Shown in pieces: positions 17,491 to 26,345 of a stretch of DNA of 64,000 nucleotides (the first letter of the stretch is position 1; the number at the start of each line of letters is the position of its first letter). The position numbers and the translations under genes were made by a program. The notes beneath the pieces are model-generated. The model made no database searches. It worked only from the letters and a program-made list of their open reading frames with translations, and was not told where the DNA came from. Source of the stretch: Methylobacterium sp. NEAU K (lineage in GTDB: Bacteria; Pseudomonadota; Alphaproteobacteria; Rhizobiales; Beijerinckiaceae); the NCBI RefSeq assembly GCF_030700285.1, contig NZ_JAUYZJ010000022.1:31365-95364 (forward strand). Reading direction: 5' to 3'.

Positions 17491-17835
17491 GTGGCCACGA
17501 ACGGTTCCTTCACGATGATCCGCGCCGGGGCCGCCGCCCTCGCCGCGACCCTGGTGGTCGGGGCCGCCGCCCCGGTCTCCGCCCGCGACCAGACTGGGGC
17601 GATCGTCGGCGGCCTGGCGGCCGGCGTGGTCGGCGGCGTGGTCGGGAGCGCCCTCGTCAACGGCGCGAACCCGCCGCCCCCGCCGCCGGAGTACCGCCCG
17701 CGCCGCGTCCTGGTCGAGGAGCCCGAGACCGTGGTGGTGCGCGAGCGCCGCGGCCCGATCTGCCATTACGAGCGCCGCAAGGAATGGCTCGGTGACGGCG
17801 AGTTCACCTACCGCCGGGTCGAGGTCTGCGAGTAA
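17491..17835 (+). CDS. Small exported glycine-zipper protein
   Basis: 114 residues from GTG 17491, which has GGGAG nine bases upstream; ATG 17482 is in frame but too close to that site. A signal peptide ends near APVSA. A glycine-zipper segment, GAIVGGLAAGVVGGVVGSAL, follows, then a short poly-Pro stretch and a charged C-terminus with two cysteines (ICHYERRKEW and EVCE). Similar small envelope proteins are common in Methylobacterium-like genomes. Function unknown. Confidence 0.65.
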   Translation: MATNGSFTMIRAGAAALAATLVVGAAAPVSARDQTGAIVGGLAAGVVGGVVGSALVNGANPPPPPPEYRPRRVLVEEPETVVVRERRGPICHYERRKEWLGDGEFTYRRVEVCE

Positions 17836-17920
17836 TTGTTCGGGAACGGCCTCAGCGGCGCTGCCGCCGGGGCCGCGCGGACAGGATCCGGCGCCGCGTC
17901 CCCCGGGGGCGCGGCGTCTC

Positions 17921-19678
17921 TCATTTCACCACCAGCCAATCCTCGACCACCAGGGCGTCGAGGCCGGTGGTGTAGAACATCAGGATCGCGTCCTCCGCGC
18001 CGTGCAGGATCGGCTTGCCCATCACGTTGAAGCTGGTGTTGAGCAGGATCGGAACGCCGGTGATCTCCGCGAAGGCGCCGATCAGGGCTGCGTAGGCCGG
18101 GTTGCGCTCCGGCGTGACGCTCTGGAGCCGGCCGGTCCCGTCCTGGTGGACCACCGCCGGCACGCGATCGCGGACCGCCTCGCGCCAGACCAGCGTGCGC
18201 TCCATATAGGGGCTGTCCGCGTAATCCTCGAACCAGTCCGGCCCGGCTTCGGCGAGGATCGACGGCGCGAAGGGCCGGAAGCCCTCGCGGTACTTCACCT
18301 TGGCGTTGAGCGCGTCCTTGGCGCCGGCCGGCCGCGGGTCGGCCAGGATCGAGCGGTTGCCCAGCGCCCGGGGCCCGAACTCGGCCCGGCCCTGCACCCA
18401 GCCGACGAGGCCGCCCTCGGCCAGGATCCGCGCCGCCGCCCGGGTCGCCGCCTCATGACCGAGGCGCTTCGCCCGCGGTTCCTGCTCGGCCAGCCGCTCC
18501 ATCGGGGCGGTCGAGACCCGGGAGCCGAGATAGGGCGTGAGCGGGCGCGTCTCGGCGGGCGGGCCGGCCCAGCCGGGGTTGTCCTCCGCGTAGGCGAGCC
18601 AGGCGGCCCCCACCGCATTGCCGTCGTCGGCCGGCGCCGAGGGGACGTGCAGCCGGGCGAACCCGGAACGGCCGAGCGCTCGACCGTTATAGGAAGAATT
18701 GAGCCCGCACCCGCCGCACAGGACGAGGTTCGCGGAGGGCGAGAGCGCGGCGGCTTCCGCCAGCAGCACGTCCATCAACGTACAAAAGAAGTCCTGGCCG
18801 CAGCGGGCGAGGTCGGCCCAGCCGTTCTCCTGGGCATCCGCCGGGCGGCGCGTGCGGATCTCCGCGGCTACGGCCTGGATCGTCTCCGCCTCGGCGAAGT
18901 GCAGGCGGCCGGCCTCGACCGTGCAGAGCCGGGCCAGCAGGGCGGCGAGGTCTGGATCGGGGTGGCCATAGGGGGCGAGCCCCATGATCTTCCACTCCTC
19001 GCCCTTCACCTGGTCGAAGCCGGCGAGATCCGTGATCAGGCCGTACAGGAATCCCAGCGAGCCGCGCCCGCGGTGGCGGCGGAGTTCCGTGATCCGGCCG
19101 TCCTGCAGCCGGTAGATCGCCGCCGCGCCGGTCTCGCCCATGCCGTCGACCACCAGGGCGGTGCCCTCCTCGAACGGGCTGCCCCAGAGCCCGTAGGCGG
19201 CGTGGCAGAGGTGGTGCGGATAGCGCCGCTGGCCGGCGATCGTCGCACGCGGTGCCGCGCCGGTGCTCCGCGCCTCGTGGTTGAGTGCGAGCAGGGTGCC
19301 GTGGCCGGCCCGCTCCTGCGCGGCGTGGAGGTCGGCGATGAATACCCGTTCGGCCTGCTCGGGCACGAAGGAGCGGTTGAGCGCCGTGCCATGGGCGGCC
19401 AGGGCCATCAGGTCGAAGGTTCCGGCCCCGGCCTGTCCGCGCAGGAAGTCGGTGAACTGAGGCCCCCAGGTCGAGGCGACGACGATCTCCGAACCGCGCG
19501 GGACGTAGTCCCGGAGCACGGAGGCCATTCGGGCCGGGGCGTCCGGCTCGCAGTTCGGGGCGCGCTTGTACTGGAGGAAGCGCTCCGCGGCCTCGGCGAA
19601 CAGCAGGCTGCCGTCGGGTCCGACCAGGGCGAGGGCCGGGTCGTGGAAGGTCGTGGCGAGGCCGAGATAGAAGCGCAT
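17921..19678 (-). CDS. NodU/CmcH-family carbamoyltransferase
   Basis: 585 residues. The N-terminal half is the Kae1-like ATPase fold: HDPALALVGPDGSLLFAEAAERF, then a HHLCHAAYG metal-binding motif, and the C-terminal half is the YrdC-like carbamoyl-adenylate domain (GRAEFGPRALGNRSILADPR). Members transfer carbamoyl from carbamoyl phosphate to a hydroxyl group of sugars or antibiotics (NodU on Nod factors, CmcH on cephalosporins). No nod genes or biosynthetic cluster surround it, so the acceptor is unknown; a surface glycan is a fair guess. It is transcribed away from nhaA's end, 48 bases after it. Confidence 0.88.
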   Translation of the reverse strand: MRFYLGLATTFHDPALALVGPDGSLLFAEAAERFLQYKRAPNCEPDAPARMASVLRDYVPRGSEIVVASTWGPQFTDFLRGQAGAGTFDLMALAAHGTALNRSFVPEQAERVFIADLHAAQERAGHGTLLALNHEARSTGAAPRATIAGQRRYPHHLCHAAYGLWGSPFEEGTALVVDGMGETGAAAIYRLQDGRITELRRHRGRGSLGFLYGLITDLAGFDQVKGEEWKIMGLAPYGHPDPDLAALLARLCTVEAGRLHFAEAETIQAVAAEIRTRRPADAQENGWADLARCGQDFFCTLMDVLLAEAAALSPSANLVLCGGCGLNSSYNGRALGRSGFARLHVPSAPADDGNAVGAAWLAYAEDNPGWAGPPAETRPLTPYLGSRVSTAPMERLAEQEPRAKRLGHEAATRAAARILAEGGLVGWVQGRAEFGPRALGNRSILADPRPAGAKDALNAKVKYREGFRPFAPSILAEAGPDWFEDYADSPYMERTLVWREAVRDRVPAVVHQDGTGRLQSVTPERNPAYAALIGAFAEITGVPILLNTSFNVMGKPILHGAEDAILMFYTTGLDALVVEDWLVVK

Positions 19679-19726
19679 GGCGATGCGGGGTAGCGCATTT
19701 TCGCGCGCAACGGATCCCGGCGAGGC

Positions 19727-20929
19727 CTATCCGGCGCTCGGGCGCCGCGCGATGAGAAGGATCGCCGCGCCAGCCAGCCCCGACAGGGCGGAGCCTGCCA
19801 GCACCCCGAGCTTCACGGCGGTCTCGTGTTCCGGGTCGGCGAAGGCGAGGCCGCCGATGAACAGGCTCATCGTGAAGCCGATCCCGCACAGGACCGCGAC
19901 GCCGTAGACCTGCGCCCAGGTGGCGCGGGCGGGACGCTGCCCGAGCCCGAGCGCGACAGCGAGCCGCAGGCTCGCGAAGACCCCGGCCTGCTTGCCCAGG
20001 AACAGCCCGGCCGCGATGCCCAGCGTCACCGGCTGGATCAGCGCGTCGCCGGTCAGGCCGCTCAGGTCCACGCCGGCATTCGCGAAGCCGAACACCGGAA
20101 TGACGAGGTAGGTGATCCAGGGCGCCAGGGCGTGCTCCAGGCGATGGAGCGGCGAGGACACGTCCTCGGGCCGGCCGGGGCTGACCCGGATCGGGACCGT
20201 GAGCGCCAGGAGCACGCCCGCCACGGTCGCGTGGATCCCGGAGCGCAGCACCAGCACCCACAGCACGAGGCCGAGCAGGAGATAGGCCGGAAGCCACGTG
20301 AATCCGGCCCGGTTGAGGCCGTAGAGGCTGGCCAGGGCCAGCGCCGCCAGAGCCAGCATCGACGCGTCCAGCCCGGAACTGTAGAACAGCGCGATCACCA
20401 CCACGGCGCCGAGGTCGTCGACGATCGCCACGGCGCTGAGGAAGATCTTCAGGGAGACGGGTGCCCGCGAACCGAGGAGCGCCAGGACCCCGAGGGCGAA
20501 GGCGATGTCGGTCGCCGTCGGAATCGCCCAGCCGCGCAGGGTGCCGGCGCCGAGATTGAAGAGCGTGTAGACCAGCGCCGGCGCCGCCATGCCGCCGAGC
20601 GCCGCGAAGCCGGGCAGCATCCGGTCCGGCCATGTGCGCAGCCGCCCGTCCAGCGCCTCGCGCTTGATCTCCAGCCCGACCAGCAGGAAGAAGCCGGCCA
20701 TCAGGCCGTCGTTGATCCAATGCTGCACGCTCATCGGCCCGAGCGCGGCGTGGAGCCCGTGCGCGTAGGCTTCGGCCCACGGCCCGTTGGCCACCAGCAG
20801 CGCCAGTGCCGCCGCCGCCATCAGGATCAGACCGCCCGCCGCCTCGCTGGTCAGCATCGTGCGGATGGCCGAAAGGGGGCGACGGATCCGCTTCGGCAGC
20901 GCGCGGACGGGGGCGGGAGGCGGCTTCAT
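19727..20929 (-). CDS. nhaA: Na+/H+ antiporter NhaA
   Basis: 400 residues with about 12 transmembrane helices. It exchanges two protons for one sodium ion. The key aspartates are present in IPTATDIAFALG (Asp133-like) and VAIVDDLGAV (Asp163/164-like). Helix XI is discernible in GIGFTMSLFIGGLAF. ATG 20929 was chosen; a start at 20950 would add 7 residues. It lies between tlpA and the carbamoyltransferase on the same strand and may share a transcript with tlpA (59-base gap). Confidence 0.95.
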   Translation of the reverse strand: MKPPPAPVRALPKRIRRPLSAIRTMLTSEAAGGLILMAAAALALLVANGPWAEAYAHGLHAALGPMSVQHWINDGLMAGFFLLVGLEIKREALDGRLRTWPDRMLPGFAALGGMAAPALVYTLFNLGAGTLRGWAIPTATDIAFALGVLALLGSRAPVSLKIFLSAVAIVDDLGAVVVIALFYSSGLDASMLALAALALASLYGLNRAGFTWLPAYLLLGLVLWVLVLRSGIHATVAGVLLALTVPIRVSPGRPEDVSSPLHRLEHALAPWITYLVIPVFGFANAGVDLSGLTGDALIQPVTLGIAAGLFLGKQAGVFASLRLAVALGLGQRPARATWAQVYGVAVLCGIGFTMSLFIGGLAFADPEHETAVKLGVLAGSALSGLAGAAILLIARRPSAG

Positions 20930-20988
20930 CGGGCAGGCCTTGCCGCGCATCGCGAGCGGGGGCAAGGGACGGCCGCCGGGACCTGACC

Positions 20989-21630
20989 TTAAGAGGTCCG
21001 CCCCAGGGCCGCGCGGATCAGCGCCAGCCCGTCCGGGCTCGACCAGGCGGCCGGCCCCTTCATCACCCCGAGGGTGCAGCCCCGCGCGTCGATCAGCATC
21101 GTGGTCGGCAGGCCGGGCGATTGCGTGTCGCGCTGGATCATCGGGAGGACGCGCCCGCCGGGATCGGCATAGGAGGCGAGGGCGCGGATGCCGGCCTGCT
21201 TGAGCCATTCCGGCGGCTTGTCGAGATTGCGGGTGTCGACGTTGATCGCCACCACGGCGAAATCGGGTCCGCCGAGCTGCGCCTGGAGGCGGTCGAGCGC
21301 CGGCATCTCGGCCTTGCAGGGCGCGCACCATGTCGCCCAGAGATTCACCAGCAGCAGCCGGCCCTTGAGGTCGGCGAGCGCGGTCTCGGCCCCGTCCGGG
21401 CCCTTGAACCGGATCTCGGGCGCCGGGCGCGCCTGCGGCAGTGCCTGCATGGCCGCGACCTCGCCCTTCGCGGCCGTATCGACCCGGGCGAGCGCCGGCG
21501 CGGAGCCGGCGCAGGGCCCGAGCCCCAAGCCCGTGTTGCCGGGCAGGAGACCGCTCCCGTATAGGGCGAGCCCGAGGGCGGCGAGCGCGGCGAGGCCGGC
21601 GCCGGCCAGGATGGTCGTGCGGCCGGGCAT
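20989..21630 (-). CDS. tlpA: Thiol:disulfide interchange protein TlpA
   Basis: 213 residues: one N-terminal membrane anchor (about 7-27), an extracytoplasmic linker, then a thioredoxin fold with the redox motif WCAPC near residue 102. TlpA reduces periplasmic copper-binding partners needed for cytochrome oxidase assembly in Bradyrhizobium. The extra cysteine pair typical of TlpA is plausible, with C40 and C194. It is divergent from argH with a 42-base gap, an arrangement conserved in many Hyphomicrobiales. Confidence 0.9.
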   Translation of the reverse strand: MPGRTTILAGAGLAALAALGLALYGSGLLPGNTGLGLGPCAGSAPALARVDTAAKGEVAAMQALPQARPAPEIRFKGPDGAETALADLKGRLLLVNLWATWCAPCKAEMPALDRLQAQLGGPDFAVVAINVDTRNLDKPPEWLKQAGIRALASYADPGGRVLPMIQRDTQSPGLPTTMLIDARGCTLGVMKGPAAWSSPDGLALIRAALGRTS

Positions 21631-21672
21631 CAGGCTTGCCTGCCGGGACGTTCAGGGCGCGGAAGGATCGAC

Positions 21673-23052
21673 ATGAGCAACCGGATGTGGGGCGGCCGCT
21701 TCGCGAGCGGCCCGGCGGAGATCATGGAGGAAATCAACGCCTCCATCGGATTCGACAAGCGCCTCGCGCCCCAGGACATCCGCGGCTCGCTGGCGCATGT
21801 GGCGATGCTGGGCCAGGCCGGCATCCTGCCGGCGCAGGATGTGGCCGCGATCGAGGCCGGGCTCAAGGCCGTGCGCGACGAGATCGAGGCCGGTACGTTC
21901 GAATTCAAGCGCGAGCTCGAGGACATCCACATGTCCGTCGAGAGCCGCCTGACCGAGATCGTGGGGCCCGCTGCCGGGCGCCTGCACACCGCGCGTTCGC
22001 GCAACGACCAGGTCGCCACCGACATGAAGCTGTGGGTGCGCGACACCCTGGACTCCCTCGACCAGCAGGCCGCCGACCTGCAGCGCGCCCTGGCCGCGGC
22101 GGCCCTGAAGCACGCCGGCACCGTGATGCCGGGCTTCACCCATCTCCAGTCGGCCCAGCCGGTCACCTTCGGCCACCATTGCCTGGCCTATGTCGAGATG
22201 CTGGCCCGGGACCGCGGCCGGTTCCGCGACGCGCGGGCGCGCCTCAACGAATGCCCCCTCGGCGCCGCCGCGCTCGCCGGCACCTCCTTCCCGATCGACC
22301 GGCACGCCACCGCGGCGGCGCTGGGCTTCGACCGGCCGACCGCGAATTCCCTGGATTCGGTCGCCGACCGGGACTTCGCCCTGGAATCGCTCGCCGCGGC
22401 CTCGATCTGCGCGGTCCATCTCTCGCGCTTCGCCGAGGAATTGGTGGTCTGGACCTCGGCGCAGTTCAACTTCGTCAGGCTGTCGGACGGGTACACCACC
22501 GGCTCGTCGATCATGCCTCAGAAGCGCAATCCCGACGCCGCCGAGCTGGTGCGCGCCAAGTCCGGCCGGATCATCGGTGCGCTCACCGGCCTGCTCATCG
22601 TCATGAAGGGCCTGCCGCTCGCCTATTCCAAGGACATGCAGGAGGACAAGGAGGGCACCTTCGACGCGCTCCAGGCGCTGTCCCTGTGCCTCGCCGCCAT
22701 GACCGGCATGGTGAAGGACCTGGAGCCCAACGCCGAGGTGCTCGCCCGGGCCGCCGGCTCCGGCTACGCCACCGCCACGGACCTCGCCGACTGGCTGGTG
22801 CGCGAGCTCGGCCTGCCGTTCCGTCAGGCGCACCATGTCACCGGCCGCCTCGTCGGCGCCGCCTCGGCCAAGGGGGTCGGGCTCGAAGAGCTGTCGCTCG
22901 CCGAGATGCAGGAGGCCGAGCCGCGCATCACCGACGCGGTCTACGCCGTATTGGGGGTCGGGAACTCGGTGGCGAGCCGTACCAGCTACGGCGGCACCGC
23001 GCCGGAGAACGTCCGGGCGCAGGCGCAGGGGTGGATCGAGAAGCTCGCCTGA
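21673..23052 (+). CDS. argH: Argininosuccinate lyase
   Basis: 459 residues, full length. It splits argininosuccinate into arginine and fumarate, the last step of arginine synthesis. The fumarase/aspartase superfamily signature GSSIMPQKRNPD is near residues 277-288; the N-terminus MWGGRFASGP and TARSRNDQ are ArgH-specific. AGGATCGAC precedes the start at good spacing. It is divergent from tlpA and apparently not in an arg operon. Confidence 0.97.
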   Translation: MSNRMWGGRFASGPAEIMEEINASIGFDKRLAPQDIRGSLAHVAMLGQAGILPAQDVAAIEAGLKAVRDEIEAGTFEFKRELEDIHMSVESRLTEIVGPAAGRLHTARSRNDQVATDMKLWVRDTLDSLDQQAADLQRALAAAALKHAGTVMPGFTHLQSAQPVTFGHHCLAYVEMLARDRGRFRDARARLNECPLGAAALAGTSFPIDRHATAAALGFDRPTANSLDSVADRDFALESLAAASICAVHLSRFAEELVVWTSAQFNFVRLSDGYTTGSSIMPQKRNPDAAELVRAKSGRIIGALTGLLIVMKGLPLAYSKDMQEDKEGTFDALQALSLCLAAMTGMVKDLEPNAEVLARAAGSGYATATDLADWLVRELGLPFRQAHHVTGRLVGAASAKGVGLEELSLAEMQEAEPRITDAVYAVLGVGNSVASRTSYGGTAPENVRAQAQGWIEKLA

Positions 23053-23217
23053 GCGGTCGAGAGCCGTCCCCGATCCCGTGGACCGGTCCTGGGGATCGCG
23101 TGCGGCTCGCTCCGTGAGGCTACGGAATTGTGCATCGCAACCTTCCTTCGCGCCGCGCGTTCACCATCTGGCTAAGTCTGGCCTGTTAGAAGCTCGGCCG
23201 TGTGGATCGGAGATCGC

Positions 23218-23499
23218 ATGATGCCTGTCGAGAGTTGGCTGAAGCCGGACGAGGTACCCGACCTCGCGGCACGGGCCACGGCCATGATCGATGCTGCTCT
23301 GGTCGGTTCGGGACTGACGCGGGACACATACTGGTCCGCGGTCCGCAAGGGCTACAACACCCCCTACAACGACCCGCCCCGGACGCGCGCGGTGCCGGCC
23401 CAGCCGAACGCGGTCGCCTCCACGGCCGCTGAGTCCGATCCCGTCTCGGTTCCGGCGGCGGTGATGGCCGCCCTGTCCGCCGAGGCACGCGCGGTCTGA
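23218..23499 (+). CDS. Small hypothetical protein
   Basis: 93 residues from ATG 23218 with GGAG upstream; GTG 23200 is an alternative. The first half is helical (LKPDEVPDLAARATAMID) and contains a Trp/Arg/Lys patch (YWSAVRKGYNTPYNDPPR); the second half is Ala/Pro/Val-rich and probably disordered. I recognise no family. Codon use matches core genes, which supports it being real. Confidence 0.5.
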   Translation: MMPVESWLKPDEVPDLAARATAMIDAALVGSGLTRDTYWSAVRKGYNTPYNDPPRTRAVPAQPNAVASTAAESDPVSVPAAVMAALSAEARAV

Positions 23500-23617
23500 A
23501 CCGCCGGGACTTCGTCCCGGATCCGCGTCGCCATCTTGCCGACTTCTTGCGCGGGCTTCACTAATCCCGATCCCCGGTCGGGCCCCAGATGGGGCCGCCC
23601 GTCGTCAGGAAGTGAAG

Positions 23618-24334
23618 ATGGTCCGCGTCCCTCGCCTGCTCCCGGTCGGAGCCCTCGTCCTGCTCGCCTCCGGTCTCGGCACCGGCCTCTTCGGGGCCCT
23701 CGTGGGCGGAGCGTGCCTGTCCGCGACCGTTGCCCTGGCCCAGGAGGCGGCACCCGAGGCGGCCTCCGGTGACGCGCCGGCGACGCGCGGCCGCCGGCAC
23801 GGCCGGCAGCGGACGAGGCAGGCCGAGAAGGCGGCGACGCCTCCGGGGATGCAGCAGGCCACCCCCGTGGCGATCTTCGGCGACTGGAACGTGTTCGTGA
23901 ACGGCGATGGGCGCGCCAAGCTCTGCTACGCCATCGCCCAGCCGCAGACGCGCTCGCCCAAGACCCTGAAGCGCGACACCGCCTACCTGTTCGTCAGCGT
24001 GCGCAAGGGCGAGAACGTGCAGAACGAGGTAGCGGTGATGCTGGGTTTCCCGTCGAAGCCCGCGGCCTCCCAGGTCAAGCCGGGCTCCGCCGCCACGCCC
24101 ACCGACCCGAGCCTGACCCTCGGCGCCAGCCGATACGGCCTCGTCGTGAAGGACGGGAATGCGTGGCTGCAGAACCCGGCCGAGGAGGCCCGGGTGGTCT
24201 CCGAGATGAGCACGCGCAATCCGAAGCTGATCATCAAGACCACCTCGCTGCGGGGCAACCCGACGAGCGACGAATACGCGCTCGCCGGCTTCTCGGAGGC
24301 GATGAAGCGCACCCGCGACGAGTGCAGCCGGTAG
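23618..24334 (+). CDS. Invasion-associated locus B (IalB) family exported protein
   Basis: 238 residues: a long signal peptide (cleavage near VALAQ, about 42), an Arg-rich low-complexity linker, then an IalB-type domain beginning FGDWNVFVNGDGRAKLCYA. Cysteines at the domain start and near the C-terminus are in the conserved positions. IalB proteins are periplasmic or outer-membrane associated; their biochemical role is unclear and they are common in non-pathogens. ATG 23618 has AGGAA at ideal spacing, better than the GTG at 23612. Confidence 0.8.
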   Translation: MVRVPRLLPVGALVLLASGLGTGLFGALVGGACLSATVALAQEAAPEAASGDAPATRGRRHGRQRTRQAEKAATPPGMQQATPVAIFGDWNVFVNGDGRAKLCYAIAQPQTRSPKTLKRDTAYLFVSVRKGENVQNEVAVMLGFPSKPAASQVKPGSAATPTDPSLTLGASRYGLVVKDGNAWLQNPAEEARVVSEMSTRNPKLIIKTTSLRGNPTSDEYALAGFSEAMKRTRDECSR

Positions 24335-24359
24335 CCCGGCTCTCACGCCTTGTCGTGAT

Positions 24360-24400
24360 GCGCCCGCCGCCGAACCGGCTGCGGCTTCCGCGGCGGGCGC
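24360..24400. terminator. Bidirectional hairpin between convergent genes
   Basis: A perfect 11-bp stem GCGCCCGCCGC (24360-24370) / GCGGCGGGCGC (24390-24400), placed between the IalB gene stop and the convergent gene ending at 24419. It lacks a clear T run. Confidence 0.5.
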
Positions 24401-24418
24401 CTCGGCCGCGCGCCCGAT

Positions 24419-24736
24419 TCAGGCGCTGCGGCGGCGGAGCCTGACGGCCCCACCCTGCCGGGCGGCCGATCGGGCCCGGACGTTGGCCCGCTCGCGGGCG
24501 GCGCGGGCCGCGTGCTCGGCGTTGCGGAACACGGTACCGTCGAGGCCGTCGAAGTCGCGGGACGACGAGAAGAACCGGACGCCGCGTCCCTCGGGCACGG
24601 CGATACCGGCTGTGACCTCACCGATCTCGATCACCCGGGCCGGCTCGGTCCGGACCGCCGAAGGGCGCTCGCCGGGCACGAAGCGGGCCGGATCGAGGTG
24701 GTCTGCGGGCGTTAACTCTGTATGGAGACTGTGCAT
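24419..24736 (-). CDS. Hypothetical protein, small and basic
   Basis: 105 residues. The middle part, VRFFSSSRDFDGLDGTVFRN, looks like a small conserved beta-hairpin-plus-helix module found in short Hyphomicrobiales proteins. The C-terminus is a highly basic helix (AARAARERANVRARSAAR) that could bind nucleic acid. No named family can be assigned with confidence. Start ATG 24736 has no strong ribosome site. Confidence 0.5.
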   Translation of the reverse strand: MHSLHTELTPADHLDPARFVPGERPSAVRTEPARVIEIGEVTAGIAVPEGRGVRFFSSSRDFDGLDGTVFRNAEHAARAARERANVRARSAARQGGAVRLRRRSA

Positions 24737-25137
24737 CGGACGAAGGACTCCCTTGGCCGGCGCAAGGGCCGGGCCGGATCGCGGTGACTGCTTCGGAGGG
24801 TCGGCGCGGCTAGCGTCGACAGCGCCGCCGATCGGCGGGGAGGCAGGGCGCGTGACGGAGCGACCGTCGAAGGGAGCGTAGGCGGGTCGACATCGGATGT
24901 CCTCCAGACCGAAGGACCGCGCGGCGCAGGCGCCGTCGCAGTGCTTTAGCGTTTGATGACGCGGCGCAAGCTACGCTTCTCAAATCACCGCGGCCGAAGG
25001 CGATGCGCCAGGGCGTCCGCTTCGACGTCCCGAAGATGGATGTTGGCCGCCGGCCCGTCAACGGAACGGGCTTCCGATTTTCGGGCCGCGCTTGGCAGAA
25101 AGTCGGTCCCGTCCGCCCGCCCGGGAGACGCGATCGT
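24737..25137. other. 401-base gap without a supported gene
   Basis: Contains only short overlapping frames rich in Arg that look like random high-GC reading frames. The less GC-rich stretch around 24950-24990 could hold a promoter for the gene ending at 24419, but I cannot name one. Confidence 0.4.
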
Positions 25138-25812
25138 TCAGGCTTCCGCGATCACCGCGGCGAGGTCGGAGAATTCGGAGAAGATCCGGCCGGCGCCGGC
25201 GCGCACGAGGTCGGCCCCCGCGGGATCGTGGTCCCAATGGCCGCCGCCGGTGAAGCCGGCGACCCGCATGCCGGCGCTCCGGGCCGCCGTGACGCCGGGC
25301 ACGCTGTCCTCGATCACCAGGCATGCGGCGGGGGCCGCGCCCATGCGGTCGGCGGCGAACAGGAACAGGTCCGGGAAGGGCTTGCCCCGCGCCACCTGGG
25401 CCGATGAGAAGACGCAGTCGTCGAACAGTGGCAGGAGCCCGGTGAGGCTCAAGGAATGGCGCAGCCGCACCGGGTCGCTGCTCGACGCCACGCAGACCGG
25501 CAGGCCCAGTGCGGCGACCGCCTCGGTGACGCCGCGCATCGCCGTCAGCTCGGCATCGAACAGCGCCAGCGTCTCCGCCTTGACCGCCTCCACGAAGCCC
25601 GGGGGCGCCGTGACGCCGTAGTCGCGCGCGATATGCGCCATGATCGACACCATGGAGGTGCCGGTGAAGCGCGCCCGTACCGTCGCGAAGTCGATGGCGA
25701 CGCCGATGCGGTTGAGGCCGGCCGTGAGGCAGGCGAGGCTCAGGGGCTCGCTGTCGACCAGGACGCCGTCGCAATCGAAGATCACGAGGCCGAGTTTCGC
25801 GCGCGCGTCCAA
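25138..25812 (-). CDS. HAD-superfamily phosphatase, beta-phosphoglucomutase-like
   Basis: 224 residues from a TTG start, the only reasonable start just ahead of motif I; AGGGA lies upstream. Motif I is VIFDCDGVLVDSEPL (nucleophile Asp near 11), motif II is in VASSSD, motif III is the Lys of ARGKPFPDLF, and motif IV is IEDSVPG. The helical cap after motif I makes it subfamily IA (Gph, CbbY or beta-PGM type). It probably hydrolyses a small sugar phosphate. Divergent from the small membrane protein gene at 25980. Confidence 0.82.
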   Translation of the reverse strand: MDARAKLGLVIFDCDGVLVDSEPLSLACLTAGLNRIGVAIDFATVRARFTGTSMVSIMAHIARDYGVTAPPGFVEAVKAETLALFDAELTAMRGVTEAVAALGLPVCVASSSDPVRLRHSLSLTGLLPLFDDCVFSSAQVARGKPFPDLFLFAADRMGAAPAACLVIEDSVPGVTAARSAGMRVAGFTGGGHWDHDPAGADLVRAGAGRIFSEFSDLAAVIAEA

Positions 25813-25979
25813 GATCGACCGGTCCCTCCGGCGGCCCGCCGCCGCCGGGCGCTCCTGTGGCACGGGCTCCGGGGACCGGCAACCGCATGCGTGCCGGCGC
25901 TTGCACCCGGCGGCCCGGACCCATACTCCCGGGGCGGGCGCCTTCCGGTGCGCTCTGGCATGGCTCAGAAGACCCCGCG

Positions 25980-26300
25980 ATGTTCCGCTTCCTGGCCCGC
26001 GTCCTGGGCTTCCTGCTGATGGCCGGCGGCTTCGTCGCGCTGGTCTATGACGGCGCCCGCTCGATCGCCAACAACGGCCTGCGGGTGACGCCGCTCTCGG
26101 ACGTGATCGCAACCCTGTTCAAGGACAAGGCCGGCGCCCTGCAGGGCAGCGTGGAGGGAGCGGCGCCCTGGCTCTGGCACATCCTGGGCCTGCCGCTCAC
26201 CCTGGCGCCGGCTTCGCTGATCGGTCTCGGTCTCGGCGCGGTGCTGCTCTGGCTCGGCCAGCCGGGCCGGGAGCCGATCGGCTTTCTGACGAAGCCCTGA
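25980..26300 (+). CDS. Small two-helix membrane protein
   Basis: 106 residues with hydrophobic helices at about 5-25 and 68-93 and a polar segment between them containing ALQGSVEGAAPWLWHI. Related short proteins are common in Hyphomicrobiales and are sometimes annotated as PetM-like, but a b6f role is impossible here. Function unknown. The gene starts 167 bases from the divergent HAD gene. Confidence 0.7.
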   Translation: MFRFLARVLGFLLMAGGFVALVYDGARSIANNGLRVTPLSDVIATLFKDKAGALQGSVEGAAPWLWHILGLPLTLAPASLIGLGLGAVLLWLGQPGREPIGFLTKP

Positions 26301-26345
26301 AGGCGCGGGATCCCAGGCTTCGCCGCCGCGGCCAAAGGTCCGGCG

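Noticed and set aside
17792..19693. 633-codon plus-strand frame over the carbamoyltransferase gene
   Set aside because: Arg/Gly/His/Val-rich noise; the minus-strand protein has full motifs and the usual length.
24810..25061. 83-codon minus-strand frame in the gap before the HAD gene
   Set aside because: Arg-rich, no ribosome site, no fold or family seen.
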